From: Pontederia crassipes
Lineage: Eukaryota; Streptophyta; Magnoliopsida; Commelinales; Pontederiaceae
Length of the DNA stretch: 64,000 bases
Direction: 5' to 3'
NCBI GenBank assembly: GCA_030549335.1
Contig: CM060197.1
Location: 47,147,654-47,211,653 of the forward strand
Made by a program: the position numbers and the translations under genes. Below the pieces are notes generated by a model. That model saw nothing but the letters and a program-made list of their open reading frames with translations. It was not told the DNA's origin and did not search any database. Every line of letters begins with the position of its first letter. Positions within the stretch are counted from its first letter, which is position 1. Below are positions 46,701-59,675 of this stretch, one piece after another.

Positions 46701-48610
46701 CTGAACCCGAGCTAGGTGGAATCGAACTCGGGCCGAGTTCTATTCGGGACTGATATGTGGATAGCCCATGCCGAGTCAGGAGGACTCGGATCGAGACCTA
46801 TTGAGGGCATTAATACACACTACCCAGGCCGAGTTGAAGTTAACTCGGGCCGGGGTGATGACTACACGCCGGTCGTCATCTCGGTCGAGCTCATGCTCGG
46901 CCCGGTCGACGATCCGACGCGACCCGGGCCGAGTTGAACTCTAACCCGATCGGGTCGTAACACGATAATCGTGCGACATCGTCGGTAAATAAATCCGGGT
47001 CGGGTTTATTTGCTTTCGGGCCGCGTCCTGGTATAACTCGGGCCGAGTTCTATCGCGCAAAAACTGCGGCGGTCATCTTCTCCGATTCCAACTATCCTCT
47101 GGCCGTCGAATCGAGTAGATTACAATATGAAAAATACATCTATGGCATTCATGATCACTATGACAACTTTATTCGCAACATTAGATCTATATTTCTTCGT
47201 CTAGGGGATTTAATTCTAAGGTACCTCTATTTTCGAGCGTCGGAGTTCGCCGACATCCTGTTCTTCGTCGATTCGGTCGTTGGTCATTCCTGGCCAACAA
47301 GAAGGTTCACCTGGTCCCTACGCACGCCGAAGGAGTCCGCTATGTGTCGAAGGAAGGTTGGATCACCCGCTGTCCATCGTTGCTAACGTGCTTGCCTCAC
47401 GCGTCTGCCGGAGTCGCGGAAGAAGACGAAGGAGAAGAAGAACACGGAGAGGAAGAGCGGTGGCCGGCAGGTGGGAATCCAAAGGGGGAGAGGGCGTTCC
47501 CTCTCGCCCCTTTTATAGCATCGGCCGGCCAGAGGGCCGGCCTATCGTGGGGCACGATCAGGGGAGGGATTCCCCCTGGTCGGGCGTTTCCATCCTTGCA
47601 CTTCCTTTTTTTTAGTTCGTTTCAAATTTTGATTTCTTCATTAATTGCATTGATTTCCAATTCTTTAATATGATTTCCTTATTGATTTTCCATTAATTGC
47701 CTTATGAAGATTGCAGACGTTACAATTACACCTCCCCCAAAGAGGGCATTTCTGACTTCACAGATGCATAGAGGCACCTCTAGCTTCCCAATCTAATAAA
47801 GTCGAGCTCGCTTAGGACAATGAACTTCAAGAACTATATAGTAATGTAAAAGATGTAGTACAACATATAGTAAAGTAAAGCATAGTAAAGTATGGTATGG
47901 TAAAGTACAGAACATGGCACAGTAAAGATAAAGTATAATCATCATAGAGTACAGAGCATAGTACAGTAAAGACACAGTATTGTTACAGTATAGAACAGAG
48001 CATAATAAAGAATAAAGTACTGATCATGATAAGAAAAGATGAGATCACATGTTCATAGTAAAGTATTGCTTACTCATTATTGACTTCCGCATAATTTGAT
48101 TATAAATTTATAGCCTATGTTTTCTATTGTACTGAGCGTTTTCGCTCACGGATATTCCACGCCCCTGCATTTGGGATTTTGCAGGTGAGAACTCTATTAG
48201 AGAGGAGTAATTGAAGGACGCAAAGCTGAAGGATTGCTGCACATGACTCATCAAGCAATAGTGTCTTTCTTTTTCTTTTATTTGCATTAGCTTGTTTCCG
48301 CATCAATAGATAACTTGGTCTATCTTTTGGAACTAGAAGTATGGGCATTTGTTTAGGCCTATTGGATGCAGTTGCCTTTTCCTTTTCCATTTATGGATTG
48401 CATTAGAAGTGATGTATTTTAACATTCTAGAGTTCTTTTCTTCCGCAATAAAGTACTATTGAAGATTATATTATTATATTCTTGCCACGTATGACATTTG
48501 TTGAATAAGTCAAAGTCATAGCATGGTCAAGAATTAGCAGGCAGTATGGCGTTCCCCAAGGTCAATCGGATCGCCTACATGGCGGGAGGGATGATTTTGG
48601 GGGCGTTACA
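43799..48610 (+). repeat. Solo LTR, plus orientation, with CTATG target duplication and a nested relative
   Basis: Starts TGTAACAACCGG and ends GGGGGCGTTACA. It is flanked on both sides by CTATG (43794-43798 and 48611-48615). Native sequence is 43799-45366 and about 47730-48610 (about 2.45 kb in all). A TATA box, CTATAAAAAGG, is at 44049-44059. The tail CTCACCTGCAAAATC...GATATTCCACGCC-type region resembles the R-U5 style of the Tekay-type LTRs in this window. No interior sequence remains, so it is a solo LTR. Confidence 0.88.
45367..47724 (-). repeat. Solo LTR of the same family, minus orientation, nested in the one at 43799-48610
   Basis: 2358 bp, starting TGTAACACCCTC and ending GACGTTACA on the plus strand. 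Flanks are ATTAT (45362-45366) and ATTAC (47725-47729), a 5-bp target duplication with one mismatch. The minus-strand TATA box CTATAAAAGG is at 47509-47518. Its sequence is the inverted counterpart of its host: 45367-46240 matches the complement of about 47730-48610. Confidence 0.87.
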
Positions 48611-49202
48611 CTATGGCATCCTTGTTATGGGTCCGGGCAACAACTAGAATGTCTCTCTACATAAAGAGGCATTTTGATCTTCTGCCGAAAATTGTTGGTT
48701 GCATGCAAATGTTGTCCAAACTCTGTGGGAGATCGTTCATGAAAATTTTTGAGGTATTTGGACGTTGGGTTTATGTTGGCCTTCCATTCAGGATTGTCGT
48801 CTTGAACATAACAACATGGACGCATGAAAAAGCCTAGGTGAAGGAGGTGCCTGGCAAAGCTTATTCCAGTATTCAGCGGAAGTCTTTTGAGTCGTGCTAC
48901 CTGTCAAATGTCACTTGTGTGGGCATTTAGCTCTTTGGCATGATGTTGGATGAGGCAAACATATTACGGGCACTTCGAGCACTTCTTCAAAGGATCGTGG
49001 GGGCTTCGAATGGACCTTTGGTGCAGATTGTCTCGATCACATTTGAGACAAAATTTACTAGAATGGAATTGCATTCATAATGCTTGAATACAAAGGCTTT
49101 TGAAAGAGTAATTGACAAGTCTCTCACAACCATAGGCAGGGTGTTGGTTTGAAGTCTTGAAGTTGAAGATGTATGGCATGGACAATCATCATCGAGGCTA
49201 TT
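48611..49202. other. Unassigned sequence between the solo LTR and the second Tekay-type element
   Basis: About 590 bp of moderate GC content with no long frame. It is the continuation of 42888-43798 once the LTR insertion is taken out. Nothing recognised. Confidence 0.3.
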
Positions 49203-51492
49203 TGTAACACCCCGAGACTCACGTGACTTTCACGTGCTCAGAGTCGTCCCAGAGGCGCTACTCAATTTTCTATAAAATATTTTTACGGAATAAAATCTAT
49301 AAAGTGCAGAATATAAAACATAAATGCGGAAGACTTTTCAAAAATAATAACTAATAATTCATAATAATCGAAATGCTAAAACATCTATGAGTTTACAATT
49401 TTAATAAGTGCGGAAATAATAAAACTAAATCACTAGATCTAATGCCATGTGCAATATCTGTCTGTCACTGAGCGTAGCCACCTGCAGGACCATCATCTAT
49501 AGCTCTCTCACCTGCACGGATCCAGGTACAGGGAAATATCCATGAGTATAAAAATACTCAGTACGTAGGGTCTAAAAGACAATCAATATGCTCAATTAAA
49601 AATAAGATAAAATCAATAATGAGTCGATTGAGCAGTCAATACAATTAATCAATTAACAATTTATCAATATGAACAATATATCAGGCTATGATCAACAGAC
49701 CAATGTAAATCAATAATATTTTTTTTTCAATTAATAATTATCAATTGTCTGATTAATAGATCAATATTCAATTAACAATTTCCAATTCGATAATCAATGG
49801 TCATTGGCCAATAACAATTCAATTCAATAGGGCAATAATAATTGCCAACTCCATGCCAATATATCCAAATGACTATGATTTAATTCCATTCACTTCAATT
49901 CCAATTTCAATTCAATTCAATTCGATTCGATTTTCAATGTTCAGAGTTATCTAATTCAATGAGGAGCGCTCAGTCGATTAAGGGATACCATGCCACTTTC
50001 ATGCAGGCCAATGGGGGATCAGTGCCACGGCAATCCCGATACAATTCAATGGGTTCGTGTATGGTGGGGGACGAGTGGTCATACACGGGACAGCCATAGC
50101 CTTTACACTATCTGCACCATTCAATTCAATTCAATTCAATTGGTCCCGGCTTAGTGGCAATCAGTAGACATGGGCCCAGTAGCTTTCGACTTTTATCTTG
50201 TTTACCTAAAATGTCTATCTTTAATAAATTATCAATTATGTTAGACAAGACTTGAACCAAAAAAAAAAGCCAACAATACAATCATCAATAATATAATCGA
50301 TGCAACCAATAATAATACCAATAATAATAATAGCAACAAACTAAAAGTAAATTCCTTCTAGGAAAAATTAAGAAATAAAATTAGAATTTCTTTCCTTTTT
50401 TTTCTTATTGGCCGAGAGAATTTCCTTGCCGAAAAATACAAATAATTAAAATAAGAAGAATATCTTCTATTTCTATAATTCCAACCTATTTTCTTTTTCC
50501 TTTTTTTTCTAATTCTCTCTCCAAATTTACCCCCTATCCGTTACGGCCGTAAACTCCATCCTTTTTTTTACCCTTTCTCTCTCTACATCTCTATTCCATT
50601 ACGCCCGTAAATCTTAACTCTTCTTTTTTTTTCTCTCACTATTTTCTCCTTTCTCTCTCTAATACTCTCTCTCCCAACTTCTCGGCCGTAACATGCAGAT
50701 GATTCCTCTTTCTCTCTAATTCTCTCTCTCCTAACTTCTCGGTCGTAAACACTCTTTCTTTTTTTATTTTATTTCTTCTCAACCCCTCTTCTCGGCCGTA
50801 AAACCCTTCTATCTAAACTTTTCTCCCTTTTTTTTCTTTACGGCCAATCTGTTTTCCCCTCTCATTCTTTTTTTTCTTGCTTTTACTGCTTACCATCTGT
50901 ACGTGAATCTCGCCCTCTCGTTACGCCCCTTTTTTTTTCTCTACGGGCGTAAACGCTCTTTCTCTTTTTACCTCCTTTACTACCGTAAACAACGTCACAA
51001 TAGCAAACAAAAATTGCGGCCGTAATAATTCTAATTCCAAACTATATTGCACCATAAAATATCACGACACAATAGAAAACGGAATCCACCTACGTACCTG
51101 TACGGACGCGTGGACGCTGTTCGACTCCCTTTTTTTTCTGTCGCCGAGATATCGATGCCGAGCGCACCAAAATAAAAATCTCAGAAAATAAGTTTTGACC
51201 AGCCCTCATATATTTATTTATAAGGTTTATAATTTTCCAATTACAATCTAACTATAATATCTAATCCTTCTCAAATTTTATCCTCTTTTTATCTTTATCT
51301 CTTTAACTAAGTCAGATTTATTCTAGCTTAAATAAATTTCGAAATTCATTAATTAATCCCATCACAAATCAAACTCCTCCCCAATTTTTATTTTTATTTT
51401 CGGAATTAATAAATACACTAATATTAATAACAATATTTTCCAAAATAATAAAATATCTATTTATTAAATCCTGAAAAATCAGGGTCGTTACA
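49203..51492 (-). repeat. 3' LTR of the second Tekay-type element
   Basis: Left LTR of the second element. It matches 56270-58543 throughout and the outer parts of 5819-8390. It lacks the 42-43-bp array but keeps several TTACGGCCGTAA-type palindromes (for example near 50542). Confidence 0.93.
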
Positions 51493-51551
51493 TCATAACC
51501 TCCTTAAAAATAAATTCGTCCCCGAATTTGAATAAAAAGAATTATATTATC

Positions 51552-54500
51552 TTATCTAAATAACTCAGAAAAATCCTTTCTCATCTCTTCTTCTAATTTC
51601 CATGTGGCATCTTCATCTCTATGATGTGTCCAAGCCACCCTCACCATGGGTACCACTTTATTCTTCATATGCTTAGTTTGGTACTCTAAGACTTCTATAG
51701 GCTGCTCAGCATATGTCAGATCTACATTTAAATTTGGTTCCTCCATATTCACCACATTAGCATCATCATATTGGTACTTACGCAACATTGACACGTGAAC
51801 GACATTATCCACGTGTCCATATGATGGAGGCAACGCCAACCTGCAAGCTGCATCTCCGATCAATGCAAGTACTTCGAAGGGGCCGACATATCTTGGACTC
51901 AACTTATCCTTCTTGCTGAATCTCATTACCCTTTTCATTGGAGAAACTTTTAACATAACTCGATCTCCCACTTTAAAAATTTGTTCTCTTCTCTTCTTGT
52001 CAACATATGTTTTCTGTCTTGTGAATGCTGTTTTCAACCTCTCTCTAATAAGGCGAACTTTTTCAACATCTTCCTTGGTTTGCTTCATTAACTCCTCTGA
52101 TAAGAATTGTCGTTCTCCCACCTCACTCCAACAGATGGGGGAGCGACAAGGCCTTCCATACATGGCTGCAAATGGTGCCATGCCTATGCTGGAGTGGTAA
52201 CTATTATTGTATGCGAACTCGATCAGTGGGAGGTGCGTGTCCCAACTGCCACTCCAGTCCAATGCACATGTACGGAGCATGTCTTCTAATGTTTGAATCG
52301 TCCGTTCAGATTGCCCGTCCGTCTGAGGATGGAACGCAGTACTGAAATTTAATTTTGTTCCAAAAGCACTATGGATGCTCCGCCAAAATTTGGCCATAAA
52401 TCATGGATCTCTATCCGACACAATGGAGACTGGCACTCCATGTAGTCGGATAACCTCCTTAATATAAATGTCCATCAGACTTTCGATAGACTGTTTCCAT
52501 TTGATGGGGATGAAATGGGCTGCCTTGCTAAACCGGTCCACCACCACCCATATTGCATCATGGCCTTGTTGAGTTCTTGGAAGCCCAGTGACGAAATCCA
52601 TAGTCACCTTTTCTCATTTCCATTGTGGGATTCCAAGTTCTTGTAGTACACCGTAAGATCTCTGATGTTCCACTTTCACTTGTTGGCATACTAGGCATCT
52701 TGCAACGTACTCAGCCACATCCTTCTTCATATTATTCCACCAGAAGGTCCGTTGCAAGTCTTTGAACATCTTCGTGCTTCCAGGATGAATGGCGAATTCT
52801 AACTTGTGGCATTCATCCAACACTTGTCTTCTCAATGCTTCATACTCAGGGACCCACAATCGTCCTCTATATCTGATCACTCCATCTGTAACCGAAAAAT
52901 CTGTAGGAATCTTTTCGCACAACTTGAGTAGGTGGTTGTACTCGTTATCGTTTGGTTGTGCTTTGCCTATCTTCAATAGTAGCTCGGGTTGCATGCCGAG
53001 GTGTGCCATAATTCGTATGCCGTCGCTGCTAGTCACTGGACTGACTTGGATAATGCAGTCAATCATGTTCCAACGACTCACTCTCAGGCATGCGAGTGAT
53101 CCTCCCCATTTTCTACTAAGTGCGTCAGCAACTGAGTTTGCCTTCCCTGGATGATAGCTGATAGCAAACTCATAATCCTTCAGAAACTCAATCCACCTCC
53201 TCTGACGCATATTCAAGTCTTTTTTAGAGAAGATGTATTTCAAGCTCTTGTGGTCTGTGAAGATTTCGAACTCTTCGTCATATAAATAGTGTCGCCAAAT
53301 TTTGAGGGCGAAGACCACAGCTGCTAATTCGAGATCATGCGTCGGATAATTCTTCTCATGCTTCTTTCATTGTCTTGATGCATATGCAATGATCTTCCCG
53401 TGGTGCATCAAGACGCATCCCAAACCAGTGCCGCATGCGTCGCTATATATGACATAACCTCCTTGGCCTGAAGGTATGATCAGAATGGGCGCCGTTGTCA
53501 GTCTCTTCTTTAACTCTTGAAAGCTATCTTCACACCTCTGTGACCATTCATACTTGATGCCATTTTTAGTGAGATTTGTTAGTGGCGATGCAATTTTGGA
53601 AAAGTCCTGAATGAATCTCATGTAATATCCAGCAAGTCCGAGAAAACTTCTAATCTCTGATGCATTTTTCGGTTGTGCCCAGTTGGCAACCGCTTCCACC
53701 TTTGCAGGATCTACCGATATTCCATCTTCACTGATAATATGCCCGAGGAACACAATCTCTTTCAACCAAAACTCACATTTTGAGAATTTGGCGTACAATT
53801 TGTGCTCCCGTAAGGTTGTAGCACAACTCTTAGATGTTCCTCGTGTTCTTTTGGGCTCGACGAATATATAAGAATGTCATCGACGAAGACGATTACGAAC
53901 TTGTCCAAGTATGACCTGAACACTCTATTCATCAAGTCCATGAAAGCTGCGGGGGCATTGGTCAGCCCAAATGGCATCACTAAGAACTCATAATGCCCGT
54001 ATATTATTTTGAAAGCGGTCTTCGGCACATCATCATCAGTGATTCGTAGCTGATGATAGCCACTTCTCAGATCAATCTTCGAGAACACTTTTGCCGAAGA
54101 CAATTGGTCGAACAGGTCATCGATTCTTGGTAGTGGATACTTGTTCTTGATTGTGACCTTGTTCAACATCCGATAGTCTATGCACAGCCTCATCGACCCG
54201 TCCTTCTTCTTTACAAACAATACCGGAGCGCCTCATGGAGAAACGCTCGGTCGAATGAATCCCTTATCCAGCAACTCCTGAATTTGGGTCTTTAATTCTA
54301 GCATTTCCGCTAGAGCCATTCGATAAGGAGCCTTTGATATAAGTGCCGTGCCCGACACCAAGTCAATGTGGAAGTCAATCTCCTGTCATGGTGGCAATCT
54401 TGAAACGTCATCTGGAAAGACGTCTGGAAACTCCTTCACCACAGCAATGCTATCTCGATCTACTTCAACTTTGTCTATCTTGATCACACTTGCCAGGAAA

Positions 54501-55990
54501 CCCCGACATCCTTTCTTCAGCATATTTTGTTCCTTTAAAGCTGACACTAGGATCTTGCCCCTCTCTAGTGGTGTACCTCTGATAACAGTCTGAGGTCCTC
54601 CTTGCGTTCCGATCAGTATCTTCTTTGCTCGGCAATGTAGGTAGGCGTCATGGTAGGACAACCAGTCCATACCCAACACCACATCGTAGTCCTTGATCGG
54701 AATGATGATAAGGTCTGCGGAGAAGTTCTTGCCTTCCACTTCGACCGGCACCATGGGGATGTACTTCTGGGTAACGATGGACCCCAGAGGTGTGCCAATG
54801 TCAAGTGGAAAACTAGTCGCTTGTGACTTTATGCTCAATAACGGAGCGAATTGCTCCGAAATGAACGAATGTGTAGCACCTGAATCAAAGAGAATATTAG
54901 CATGAACACCATCAATTTTTAGCGTACATTGGATGGTGTCATTCTCCCTTTGCTCGTCTGCAGGCTTCATGTTGTATACTCAGCCTTGCACCATTCTAGG
55001 TGGTCCGTCGTTACGTTGCGGAGGAGGTCCAGCACACCTCGGCTCTTTGCATTCTCTAGCGAAATGGCACACCTTACCATAGTTTAGGCACGCTCCAGTT
55101 CTCCGGTAGCACTCACCGGGATGCATTCTGTGGCAGTAGTTGCACGGTGCTCTAGGTGGTTGAGGCTCATTCCTCGCTGGATATGGTCTTCCCCAATTGC
55201 GATCATCTCTGCGGCGGGGATCTCGCCTAGCCTGCCTTCTATCTCTGTTTCCATATCTGTTCTGATACTGATTGACCGGTGCTTGGCTTTGTTGCTTGTC
55301 AATTGTCTTATCACCATCTTCTAGATAAATAGCGAATTCTTCAACAAATTGGAGGGTTTGACAGTTACCCCACTTCACCCTTTCTCTGAGGTTGGGTTTC
55401 AGGCCATCCACCCAACGCTTCACTCAATCAAGTTCCGACTGCTGTAAGGTGGAGTACTTCTCTAGGCTTAGAAACTTGGAAAGGTACTGCTTTATAGTCA
55501 TAGTACCATATTGGAGTGTCAGGTACTCCTTCTGCTTCCTGCCCCTTTCATAGGCAGGTATGTAGCGATTCTCGAATGCCTTCTTGAATTCTCCCCAGGT
55601 GATGTGGTCCTGGCCGGAGAACGTAGTGAGCTTGGTGGCCTTCCACCAATCTCTGGCATCTGCCGTCAGTTTTCTTGTGGCGTAGATCATCTTGCGGTCC
55701 TCGCCGCAATCCATCTCAAGGAATATCTGTTCTATCTCCTCAATCCATTCCTCTGCATCCTCAAAGTTATCCTTCCCGTTGAACCGAGAGGGCTGCAACC
55801 TGAGGAACCGCTCAATGGTGTCTTTAAGATCATGATGTGGTGGCACATTGGGACTCGAATACTCAGTGTGCACAGAGTGGAACTCCAATAGTAGTAGTCC
55901 CTGTCTCAGTTGTTCCTCTCAGTACCCATTAGCTTGGGCCTGATTCACTTGGAAGCCATGTACTTGTTGTCTACTCATTTCTTGGCTCAG
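51552..55990 (-). pseudogene. Broken Gag-Pol region of the second Tekay-type element
   Basis: Recognisable minus-strand remnants in standard order: Gag (about 54980-55888), CCHC knuckle, protease (about 54386-54970, with FDSGATHSF), reverse transcriptase (about 53762-54220, with FVDDILIYS), RNase H (about 53000-53800), integrase (about 51900-52900) and a chromodomain-like tail (about 51552-51700). About eight breaks. A fossil copy of the same family as the element at the window start. Confidence 0.93.
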
Positions 55991-56269
55991 AGCACGTTGA
56001 TTATTAGGTTGAGAACCTTGGGTCTCTATGACCCACTTCTGAGAGCTCGTGGTATCTGATTCGGAAATACCATCTTAGGAGGAATCTGTTCTCACACAAC
56101 AATAACAATAAAATTCATAAGTGTGAGCTCAATAATATATAGCACAATTCAATACTTACTTGACCCTACTGGATGGCTGCAGTGGTTGCTCGTGACAGTT
56201 GCACATGTACTCAATTCTACCTATTTAGAGACAGCTAAGAAACGCCTCTCCTTAGGCTCTGATACCTTC

Positions 56270-58543
56270 TGTAACACCCCGAGACCCACGTGACTTTCAC
56301 GTGCTCAGAGTCGTCCCAGAGGCGCTACTCAATTTTCTATAAAAAATTTTGCGAAATAAAATCTATAAAGTGCAGAATATAAAACATAAATGCGAAAGAC
56401 TTTCAAAAATAATAACTAAAAATCCATAATAATCGAAATGCTAAAACATCCATGAGTTTACAATTCTAATAAGTGCGGAAATAATAAAACTAAATCACTA
56501 GATCTAATGCCATGTGCAACATCTGTCTGTCACTGAGCGTAGCCACCTGCAGGACCATCATCTATAGCTCTCTCACCTGCACGGATCCAGGTATAGGGAA
56601 ATATCCATGAGTATAAAAATACTCAGTACGTAGTGTCTAAAAGACAATCAATATGCTCAATAAAAAATAAGATAAAATCAATAATGAGTCGATTGAGCAG
56701 TCAATACAATTAATCAATTAACAATTTATCAATATGAACAATATATCAGACTATGGTCAACAGACCAATGTAAATCAATAATATTTTTTTTTTCAATTAA
56801 TAATTATCAATTGCCTGATTAATAGATCAATATTCAATTAACAATTTCCAATTCGATAATCAATGGTCATTGGCTAATAACAATTTAATTCAATAGGGCA
56901 ATAATAATTGCCAACTCCATGCCAATATATCCAAATGACTATGATTTAATTCCATTCACTTCAATTTCAATTTCAATTCAATTCAATTCGATTCGATTTT
57001 CAATGTTCGGAGTTATCCAATTCAATGAGGAGCGCTGAGTCGATTAAGGGACACCATGCCACTTTCATGCAGGCCAATGGGGGATCAGTGCCACGGCAAG
57101 TCCGATACAATTCAATGGGTTCGTGTATGGTGGGGGACGAGTGGCCATACACGGGACAGCCATAGCCTTTACACTATCTGCACCATTCAATTCAATTCAA
57201 TTGGTCCCGGCTTAGTGGCAATCAGTAGACATGGGCCCAGTAGCTTTCGACTTTTATCTTGTTTACCTAAAATGTCTATCTTTAATAAATTATCAATTAT
57301 GTTAGACAAGACCTGAACAAAAAAAAAGTCAACAATACAATCATCAATAATATAATCGATGCAACCAATAATAATACCAATAATAATAATAGCAACAGAC
57401 TAAAAGTAAATTCCTTCTCGGAAAAAATGAAGAAATAAAATTAGAATTTCTTTCCTTTTCTTCTTATTGGCCGAGAGAATTTCCTTGCCGAAAAATATAA
57501 ATAATTAAAATAAGAAGAATATCTTCTCTCTCTATAATTCCAACCTATTTTTTTCCTTTTTTTCTAATTCTCTCTCCAAATTTACCCCCTATCTGTTACG
57601 GCCGTAAACTCCATCCTTTTTTTTACCCTTTCTCTCTCTACATCTCTATTCCATTACGCCCGTAAATCCTAACTCTTCCTTTTTTTCTCTCACTGTTTTC
57701 TCCTTTCTCTCTCTAATACTCTCTCTCCCAACTTCTCGGTCGTAATATGCAGATGATTCCTCTTTCTCTCTAATTCTCTCTCTCCTAACTTCTCGGCCGT
57801 AAACACTCTTTCTTTTTTTATTTTATTTCTTCTCAACCCCTCTTCTCGGCCGTAAAACCCTTCTATCTAACTTTTCTCCCTTTTTTTTCTTTACGGCCAA
57901 TCCGTTTTCCTCTCTCATTCTTTTTTTTTCTTGCTTTTACTGCTTTCCATCTGTACGTGAATCTCGCCCTCTCGTTACGCCCCTTTTTTTTTCTACGGGC
58001 GTAAACACTCTTTCTCTTTTTACCTCCTTTACTACCGTAAACAACGTCGCAATAGCAAACAAAAATTGCGGCCGTAATAATTCTAATTCCAAACTAGATT
58101 GCACCGTAAAATATCACGACACAATAGAAAATAGAATCCCCCTACGTACCTGTACGGACGCGTGGACACTGTTCGACTCCCTTTTTTTCTGTCGCCGAGA
58201 TATCGATGCCGAGTGCACCAAAATAAAAATCTCAGAAAATAAGTTTTGACCAGCCCTCATATATCTATTTATAAGGTTTATAATTTTTCAATTACAATCT
58301 AACTATAATATCTAATCCTTCTCAAATTTTATCCTCTTTTTATCTTTATCTCTTTAACTAAGTCAGATTTATTCTAGCTTAAATAAATTTCGAAATTCAT
58401 TAATTAATCCCATCACAAATCAAACTCCTCCCCAATTTTTATTTTTATTTTCAGAATTAATAAATACACTAATATTAATAACAATATTTTCCAAAATAAT
58501 AAAATATCTATTTATTAAATCTTGAAAAATTAGGGTCGTTACA
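56270..58543 (-). repeat. 5' LTR of the second Tekay-type element
   Basis: Right LTR, ending GGTCGTTACA directly before the CTATT target duplication. Same internal features as 49203-51492. Confidence 0.93.
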
Positions 58544-58548
58544 CTATT

Positions 58549-59675
58549 ATTTTTATGTGTACTTATTGTAATGTTTTCATTGACCGATGGTAAGACTAAT
58601 TATAAAAGTAGGATTCAAAAAGAAAAATTGCATGAAAATAAATGTCCAGGTTAGAGCAGGTGTCATGCGGTGATTGGCGGACGAAATTTAGAACGTTTAT
58701 GATCTTCTCCCACACGTAAGTCGGCAAATCCTCGTTGCTTCGAGGTACTCGAGGTTTAGGATTTGTATTTTTATATAATTATTTGTTATATAAAATACAA
58801 AGAGACAATATGTAACTTGTAATATTAAAAGTTTAATATAGCAATTAATAATGGAAATATCAAGTGTTGATATAAACTATTAAATTATATAATTAATTAA
58901 TATGGTATTTATTAATGATAATACCAAGTGATAATGTAAAAAATAAAATGATGCAATAGATTAGTAAAATATTAAATGATATAAGTAATTAACATGATAT
59001 TTAATAATGAGAAAGCCAAAGAACTAAATAATGTAATAAATTAATATAGTATTGAGGTACTAACTAAAAAATTATAAATTGAAAAATACAAAAAAATAGA
59101 AAGAACAGTGAAAGAAGAAGAGGTCTTAATACATGAAAATTATAAATTTCTATTTTTCGTGAGACAAATAGAAATTTGTTTGATATTTAATTATAAATAC
59201 ATAGCTGCGAAAACTTTCTTCAAATGCAAACTCTTTCCTACGAAATAAAAAATACAAATTTCCTTGTATCGTCAAATGAAAAAATAAAGATCAAACCACT
59301 AACATTATATTACAAAATAAAGATACTACATTATATATAATCCAAATATTTGTATCTTATCTCTTGTATAATGTACACATACCATACATAAAGTGCCTCG
59401 TAGAAACAACTAGCAACAGGCAAAAGAGACAATGTTGCTTTCCAAGGGACGATGTTGCTTCGCCGAGATCTCCAAGGAGGCAGCAGAGGAGAGGTAGTAG
59501 GAAGCAGCACATAAAGAACAATTTAGCCACAGTCCGGAGTGCAAGGTGAGGACTTCGGCGATGATTCTGGCAGGAAAGCTTCGTCACTTCGGCGAGGATT
59601 ACTACATCTGGAGAAGGAAAAAACTTGGCAAACCCTGCCAAGTCATTTTTAAGGGAAGTATGTTGATCACGTAAT
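58549..59675. other. AT-rich intergenic sequence; nothing recognised
   Basis: Very AT-rich, with short repeats of the TTAATATGG type. A more GC-balanced patch at about 59390-59645 has no domain I recognise. Confidence 0.3.

Larger units (their letters stand above)
49203..58543 (-). mobile_element. Second Tekay/Del-type Ty3/gypsy element, complete in outline but broken
   Basis: LTRs at 49203-51492 (2290 bp) and 56270-58543 (2274 bp) start TGTAACACCCCGAG and end AGGGTCGTTACA. A perfect 5-bp target duplication, CTATT, flanks it (49198-49202 and 58544-58548). The primer site with GGTATCAGAGCC lies left of the right LTR, and the purine tract AAGGAGGTTATGA right of the left LTR, both minus strand. 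Gag, protease, reverse transcriptase, RNase H, integrase and chromodomain-like remnants (51552-55990) closely resemble the element at 1-8390. The coding region is broken in about eight places. It is older than the first element, though its LTRs are still very similar to each other. A minus-strand TATA-like box lies at 58265-58275. Confidence 0.95.

Noticed and set aside
45367-48610. Long-TIR DNA transposon with nearly 900-bp arms
   Set aside because: The outer copy continues left to 43799 and has its own CTATG target duplication. The inner copy has a separate 5-bp duplication. Two nested solo LTRs explain everything.
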